From assembly GCA_039105265.1 (NCBI GenBank), contig JAPFFF010000020.1, forward strand, positions 1,629,001 to 1,693,000: 64,000 nt of DNA, written 5' to 3'. This document shows, one piece after another, positions 58,947 through 64,000 of the stretch. The stretch is from Tritrichomonas musculus. Taxonomy: Eukaryota; Parabasalia; Tritrichomonadida; Tritrichomonadidae. Made by a program: the position numbers and the translations under genes. Under the pieces are notes generated by a model. That model made no database searches and was not told where the DNA came from. It worked only from the letters and a program-made list of their open reading frames with translations. How positions within the stretch are numbered: the stretch's first letter is position 1; each line of letters starts with the position of its first letter.

Positions 58947-59451
58947 TTTATAAATTATTTATTTTAATAAAATTTATTTTCATATCTATTTTTTTTTTTA
59001 TACTAGATTTAATTAAAATTGAAGTTTTATTTGCATTACCCTAACGTTAACGAAGAGAAAATGGTTTACATTAGAAAATAGACATTTTGGATTCCAAAAT
59101 TTGGAACAAATTTCATTTTGGTAAACCTTGTTGAATATACTTTACATCCCGCTCACTTTTAAACATATATATCTTTATAAATATCGTTTTATTTTAATTT
59201 CAAAAAATATATTAGTATTATAATACTTATAAAAGATAATAAAAATATTTATTTTCAAAATAATATTCATTATAAAAAAAGATAAAACCATAGTTAACTA
59301 TGTTTACTAGATTGTGAAAACTTATGCAATTTTTTGTCAAAGTAATTCAAATATTGGTATTTTTTATTATATATATATATATAGTTAATCCATAATAAAA
59401 ACCAAATATTTTTATTATATTTTATTGTTTTTTAATTTATTTAATAAATTA
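58947..59451. other. Convergent intergenic region
   Basis: About 500 AT-rich bases between the TKL kinase and the Sel1 pseudokinase, which converge. A TA microsatellite lies near 59370-59384. Confidence 0.5.
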
Positions 59452-59580
59452 TGTATCGTTCCTATCAGGTAGTTGTTATTTTTTTAGTAATATCGATATT
59501 ATTGTTTCTAACTGCCTGTAAAAGTACATATCGATAAAAAAACCAAAGGATCGGTATAAAAGTGGAAAAATTGAATCCGA
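59452..59580. repeat. Dispersed repeat, copy B
   Basis: About 129 bases aligning with 32189-32316 in the same orientation, with many C-to-T and G-to-A type differences. Lies about 150 bases from the 3' end of the Sel1 pseudokinase gene. The more decayed of the two copies. Confidence 0.6.
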
Positions 59581-59733
59581 TAAACTTAAACATCCTTTAA
59601 AATATAATGTTATTTATTACTTGTAAATTATCAACATATCCGAAGCACTGGAGACAGAAAAATATCAAGAAAAAAAATATTGTTTTTTACCAAATATATA
59701 TCTCAGATTTATTAAAAAAAGTTAATTTATTAA

Positions 59734-61815
59734 TTACAGACAAAATTTAGTATATTTTGTGAGTTCAATATAACGCTCCTTTGCTCTTCTATATCCTTTA
59801 TCGATAGCCAACTTATAGTATTTTCTTGCCACTTTTTTATTTTTTTTAATGCCGACACCGAGCTCAACCTTCAACGCATAGTTATAAATAGACTGCGGGT
59901 CACCTTTATCGGCTGCCATTTTATAAAGCCGAACGGCCTCCTCCACATTTTGTTCCACTCCGAAACCGTTTTCAAAAAGCACGGCCAAATTGTACGTAGC
60001 TTCAATATGTCCTTTATCAGCAGCCATTTTGTAATAGCGCGCTGCTTCCTCTTTATTTTTGTCAACACCAGTTCCGTCGTAGACCATTAGAGCGTAATTG
60101 TACATTGCCTTATCGTGTCCTTTATCGGCGGCGAGCTTGAAGAAGCGAGCTGCTTCTCTCTTGTCCACATCGACCTCGTAGCCTTCGGACAAGACGACTC
60201 CGTAATTGTACATCGCTTCGATGTGTCCGTTTTGCGCTGCTATTTTGTAATAGTGAACGGCCTCCTTCCTGTCTATATCGATGCCTTCACCGCAGTATCG
60301 CATCACTGCGTAATTGTACATCGCTGGGTAGTAATCCAAGTCCGCTGCAAGCTTGTAATAACGACAAGCTTCCTTCTTGTCCATTTGAACGCCGAAGCCG
60401 TTATACAACATAATGCCATAATTGAACATTGCGCCGACTTTCCCTTCATTCGCGGCGGCCTTGAAATAGGCAGCCGCCTCTTCTTTGTTTTTCTCAACTC
60501 CGCGGCCTTCGTAGAGGATGATTCCGTAGTTGTTCATGGCAGTCGCATCTCCTTGATCAGCGGCCATCTTGTAATACTTGGCTGCCTTTTGCTTGTCCAT
60601 TTCAACGCCTTCGCCGTTACTCAGCATGACGGCGTAATTGTTCATGCTCTCAATATAACCGCGATCAACCGCCATCTTGCAATATCTGGCCGCTTCTTCT
60701 TTGTTCTTTTGGTCGCTTTCGTTGTTCGCTACAAGTATCGCATAGTTGTACAACGAATCAATAAATCCTCGATCCGCCGCTAGTTTGAAATAACGAATGG
60801 CCTCTTTTTTGTCTTTTTCAACACCTTCGCCTTTATTCAACATGACTGCGTAATTGTTCATCGATTCGCAATCGCCTTGATCAGCGGCTATCTTGTAATG
60901 TTGGGCCGCACCTTCTTTATTTTCTTGAACATTGTAGCCATTGTATAAAAATTGGCCTAGGATAAAATTGCCTTCAATATCATTTTCTGAAGATAAATGG
61001 TTGATGACATTGAAATATTTTGATAGAAAAGAATTTATTTCTTTTTGATAGTTGGAGAACTCTTCTTCATTTACGTTGCCGAATTCTTCTTTGTGAAGCT
61101 CAAACTGTTCAATGATATCTACAAATTTAGGCCTTAGAAGTTTCGATTTTGACCAGCATTTTTGTAGAATTGTCTTGAGCCAATCTGATTTAATCATTCC
61201 AGTATCTGGACGCACTTCTGTATTGATTTCGGGCTTGATGCCTGTGACTATTTCATATACAACAAATGAAAATAAGAGAACATTATGTCGCCAATTAATG
61301 ATATATTCTGATCGAAGCTTTTTGTTGGTTAATAAATTCGTTATATCAATTTGTGGATATAGTTTTTCATCAAGATAAATATGGTCAGTATCGAGATCGT
61401 CAAATATAATATGTTGAATATGTAGATATCTCATAAAATATGCAATACCTATTATATTAATAAATTTTTGCGTATCTGTAAAATAGTCTTGGAAATCATT
61501 TTTGCTTCTGTTTTTGCATATAAATTCGTGCATTGTACCATTTGGATTATATTTTGTAAAAATTTTTGGAAATTGCTGATTTACGCAACAAATAATAGGT
61601 AATATTGCGGGATATCCACAAATTCTTTTAATTTTTTTGACATTAGAATCAATTAAAGATTGGGTAAGTTCAGTATCTAAACTAAACTCGAAATTCTTTT
61701 GTACATACTTTATATTTGTTTTGAAATCTTCGATTAGGAGTGAAGAATGATTCTTTCCCTTATATATTTTTCTTATCTCTTTAAAATTGCAAAAATTTGG
61801 TTCTTCAATGTCCAT
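59734..61815 (-). CDS. Pseudokinase with eleven Sel1 repeats
   Basis: 693 residues. Residues about 12-240 follow the outline of a TKL kinase (C-lobe helices, a Cys-Trp near 220, Arg-Pro near 233). However, HRD is replaced by Phe-Asp-Asp (138-140) and DFG by Asp-Ile-Thr (157-159), and there is no Gly-rich loop or APE motif. Catalysis is not expected. Residues about 287-683 are 11 regular Sel1 repeats of 36 residues, which should form a protein-binding superhelix. The Sel1-coding part is markedly richer in G and C than the kinase-coding part, with the change near 60950. Probably a scaffold derived from the kinase-Sel1 family. Start ATG is 98 bases from the divergent cullin ATG. Confidence 0.87.
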   Translation of the reverse strand: MDIEEPNFCNFKEIRKIYKGKNHSSLLIEDFKTNIKYVQKNFEFSLDTELTQSLIDSNVKKIKRICGYPAILPIICCVNQQFPKIFTKYNPNGTMHEFICKNRSKNDFQDYFTDTQKFINIIGIAYFMRYLHIQHIIFDDLDTDHIYLDEKLYPQIDITNLLTNKKLRSEYIINWRHNVLLFSFVVYEIVTGIKPEINTEVRPDTGMIKSDWLKTILQKCWSKSKLLRPKFVDIIEQFELHKEEFGNVNEEEFSNYQKEINSFLSKYFNVINHLSSENDIEGNFILGQFLYNGYNVQENKEGAAQHYKIAADQGDCESMNNYAVMLNKGEGVEKDKKEAIRYFKLAADRGFIDSLYNYAILVANNESDQKNKEEAARYCKMAVDRGYIESMNNYAVMLSNGEGVEMDKQKAAKYYKMAADQGDATAMNNYGIILYEGRGVEKNKEEAAAYFKAAANEGKVGAMFNYGIMLYNGFGVQMDKKEACRYYKLAADLDYYPAMYNYAVMRYCGEGIDIDRKEAVHYYKIAAQNGHIEAMYNYGVVLSEGYEVDVDKREAARFFKLAADKGHDKAMYNYALMVYDGTGVDKNKEEAARYYKMAADKGHIEATYNLAVLFENGFGVEQNVEEAVRLYKMAADKGDPQSIYNYALKVELGVGIKKNKKVARKYYKLAIDKGYRRAKERYIELTKYTKFCL

Positions 61816-61913
61816 TAATATTTTTTAAATTTTGCTCAAACAATTAAATGAGATCATTCAAAAAAATTGATAATGTCAAAATTTTCAATATTCTTTTTAT
61901 ATACCCTAGTTTA
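61816..61913. promoter_or_regulatory. Short divergent promoter
   Basis: Only 98 bases separate the start codons of the Sel1 pseudokinase and cullin genes, so both promoters must lie here. TCAAAATT and TCAATATT occur on the plus strand at about 61876 and 61885; no motif has the usual 11-base spacing. Confidence 0.4.
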
Positions 61914-64000
61914 ATGATAAAAATTGAAAATTTAGAAATATCTAGACAATTAGAAATCTTATCAAATGCTTTTCAAAATGTATTCGAAAGGAAAAATGAA
62001 GATAACATTATTATAACCTCTAATGCTTGTACCAAACTCATAAAGGAAGGTGAGCATCAAATAATTTATGACTGTATTAAACAAGTACTTCAAAATCATT
62101 TCAAAGAATTTTATAGCCAACTTATTAATAGTAATGGAGATCCACTATTAACATTTTTAAGCGATGAATATAAGCAATTACAAATATATTGCACACTATT
62201 TCCACAGTTCTGTTCTTCTTTCGATGAATATTATTTGAGAGAAAAAAAAGAATTAAATAAAACAACCAATATGATAAAACTATCATTCATTCAGAATGTT
62301 CTTTCAAAAACCACATTCTTTAATGAATTAATTACACCCAGCATAATTACAGTTATTCAAAATGCTCAAAAAAATTTTGATATTGATTTAGAAGATGTCA
62401 AAAATATTATTGGCATTTTTTATTCATTTACAGATGAAACTCAAGGTACTTTTGATTATTTTATACAAAAATTAAAAGAAAAAGAGCAATTTTTTTATGA
62501 TCTATTTTTTACAATTAATTTTCGAACGATATCACAAATTTCTGATTACATTTCAATTGCCAATAAACAATGCAAGACCGACATATCAATCTTCAAGTAT
62601 ATTTTCCATTCAAAAAAAGAAATCAATGCTTTTATTGAACTTTCAAAAAATTCGTTATATGTAAACCATATAAAAAGTTACATAACCGAAATTTATGAAT
62701 TTAATTCAAAAGAGAACACTTATATGGAATTCATTAGTTTTTTCCAAGCTCTTATTAATCATATTCGTTTACCAGACACATTTTATTATAACATAACACA
62801 AATAGGTCAAATAATTGACCTTTTATATAATTTCATAGATCTTTTTGAAATAGTTTTCAATGAAAAACTAGAAAAATTTTATGAAGTGGTTAGTGATTCT
62901 TTATATAATATTCATTCAAATTTTTTGAATGAATTATTCGTTTTTTTAGAGCAAAGCGAAATTAACGATAAATTGCGATACGATAGACTATTTGACCTAT
63001 ACAAATTGACCACAAAAAAAGACAAGTTTGAATTTTTCTTTGAGTCATTCTTTATTAACACTCTCATTAAAAGGAGGTCACAAGCAATAAAAGCATTTTC
63101 ACCAGTCATTGAAAAAGTTCGAACAATTGATTCAAATTTTCTGCCATTTTTTGAGGCGTACGTTAAGCAATTCAATGAATCTGTAGAAATCAAAAAAGAT
63201 TTCAATAATAATAATTATGAAGATACTCATATGTTCAATCCAATTGTATTCAATAAGCCACTTTATCCATTGTCTTATGAAGACGGAATTGATTCTTACA
63301 TTCCAAAGAAATTCAAAGATGTCAATTCAAAATTTAAACGGTCATTTATCGATAGAAATCAATATGCTGAACTTGTTAACTGTGTGTTTGAGTTTTCTTA
63401 TGGAACTAAATATAAAATAATAATAAATGACATTTATACAGCACAAATAGTCATGCTTCTCGCTGACGGTCCTCACAAAAGATCTGAAATTTATGAACTT
63501 TTTGACTATAGAATAGATGATAGGTTTGATGAATCACTTGCTGATGATGTGAGTAACTTTTTGAATATAGCTATAATTAATTTGCTTAATTTGAAATTGA
63601 TCAAAATAGATATGGAAATGCAACGCCCTTCTTATTGTGATGTGCTCAATTTGAATGATGAATTTCATTCAAGCGATTCTACAATAAATATAAGTCCTGT
63701 TTTTGATACATTGACTTTGGAATCATTTCCAGCATTTTATAATGAAAAAAATGCTGATTTGCCATTGATAGATCCTGATGTTTTTAATTCAATTGAACAA
63801 GAAATAATGCTTTTAAGTCGAGCAGAAGGTTATATGGAACTATCTAAGTTTGAATCCAAAGTTCTGGAAAATTGCCGTAAAAAGATCGATGAAAAAATAA
63901 ATAACAAGATGATCAGAAAGAAATTGTTGCAAATGAATAGGAAAAAAATAAAAATATTTGAAAATAGATGCAACTCAGAAAAATATGTCCAACTACTATT
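61914..64000 (+). CDS. Cullin family protein, cut by the window end
   Basis: At least 695 codons are open from the ATG at 61914 to the last base. The first half is the helical cullin-repeat pattern. From about residue 490 a cullin-homology region appears (Phe-Glu-Phe-Ser-Tyr-Gly-Thr-Lys-Tyr-Lys, then Thr-Ala-Gln-Ile-Val-Met-Leu-Leu, a winged-helix start). Cullins are about 750-800 residues long, so some 50-100 residues, including the neddylation lysine region, should lie just outside. Cullins are the scaffolds of multi-subunit RING ubiquitin ligases; the adaptor class cannot be told. An earlier ATG at 61873 leads to a stop after 13 codons. Confidence 0.78.
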   Translation, partial: MIKIENLEISRQLEILSNAFQNVFERKNEDNIIITSNACTKLIKEGEHQIIYDCIKQVLQNHFKEFYSQLINSNGDPLLTFLSDEYKQLQIYCTLFPQFCSSFDEYYLREKKELNKTTNMIKLSFIQNVLSKTTFFNELITPSIITVIQNAQKNFDIDLEDVKNIIGIFYSFTDETQGTFDYFIQKLKEKEQFFYDLFFTINFRTISQISDYISIANKQCKTDISIFKYIFHSKKEINAFIELSKNSLYVNHIKSYITEIYEFNSKENTYMEFISFFQALINHIRLPDTFYYNITQIGQIIDLLYNFIDLFEIVFNEKLEKFYEVVSDSLYNIHSNFLNELFVFLEQSEINDKLRYDRLFDLYKLTTKKDKFEFFFESFFINTLIKRRSQAIKAFSPVIEKVRTIDSNFLPFFEAYVKQFNESVEIKKDFNNNNYEDTHMFNPIVFNKPLYPLSYEDGIDSYIPKKFKDVNSKFKRSFIDRNQYAELVNCVFEFSYGTKYKIIINDIYTAQIVMLLADGPHKRSEIYELFDYRIDDRFDESLADDVSNFLNIAIINLLNLKLIKIDMEMQRPSYCDVLNLNDEFHSSDSTINISPVFDTLTLESFPAFYNEKNADLPLIDPDVFNSIEQEIMLLSRAEGYMELSKFESKVLENCRKKIDEKINNKMIRKKLLQMNRKKIKIFENRCNSEKYVQLL

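Noticed and set aside
60115-60783. 222-codon plus-strand frame opposite the Sel1 repeats
   Set aside because: It is antisense to regular 36-codon repeats, whose codon bias keeps the opposite frame open.
1-64000. tRNA, rRNA, CRISPR or riboswitch genes
   Set aside because: No cloverleaf with a TTCGA-type arm, no rRNA segment and no regularly spaced short repeats were seen; the eukaryotic context makes CRISPR and most riboswitches unlikely.

Overview
The window looks like nuclear DNA of a trichomonad (Parabasalia), closest in style to Tritrichomonas foetus. It is very AT-rich and its genes are long and intronless. It carries the lineage's hallmark families: BspA-type leucine-rich repeat proteins, Sel1-repeat kinases, DUF3447/ankyrin proteins, TKL and CK1 kinases and a Maverick/Polinton fossil. 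Several genes also have a TCA-type initiator about 11 bases before the ATG, as known for Trichomonas. Species assignment is inference. I saw no rRNA, tRNA or CRISPR.

Layout. 1-445: an unassigned reading frame open at the left edge. 1446-7028: a kinase fused to BspA LRRs and 23 Sel1 repeats. 8094-10499: an Ariadne-type RBR ubiquitin ligase. 11162-13955 (minus): a DUF3447/ankyrin gene with a decayed repeat array. 14087-21100: a mobile-element graveyard. It includes a complete 4,060-bp transposon (14155-18214), an older TA-flanked element around it, ankyrin debris, a perfect palindrome, a hAT transposase tail and a GC-richer island. 21955-24456: an LRR-PP2C phosphatase. 24870-30784: a CAMK-like kinase, a WD-repeat protein and a tubulin tyrosine ligase-like enzyme. 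32563-38518: a Sel1 kinase with a DFE variant, a BspA LRR fragment and a CK1 kinase. 38701-43000: a caspase-fold pseudoenzyme candidate, a UBCH7-like E2 and a PAQR/hemolysin III membrane protein. 43357-51216: a giant USP deubiquitinase. 51579-53801: DUF3447 fused to 15 BspA LRRs. 54226-57400: a broken Maverick/Polinton remnant. 57999-61815: a TKL kinase and a Sel1 pseudokinase. 61914-end: a cullin cut by the window edge.

How the genes relate. Five kinase-fold genes plus a sixth degenerate one, and a PP2C phosphatase, point to signalling. An E2, an RBR E3, a cullin and a USP belong to the ubiquitin system. The E2 lacks the two acidic residues needed for lysine aminolysis, as in human UBCH7, so it would suit the RBR ligase in the same window. 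Genes are independent units in mixed orientation; no operons are seen.

The most unusual object is the 4,060-bp element. It has two apparently identical 961-bp direct repeats, each with its own 18-bp inverted ends, flanking one transposase gene. A 7-bp target duplication is found only at the outer edges. I do not know a described family with this layout.
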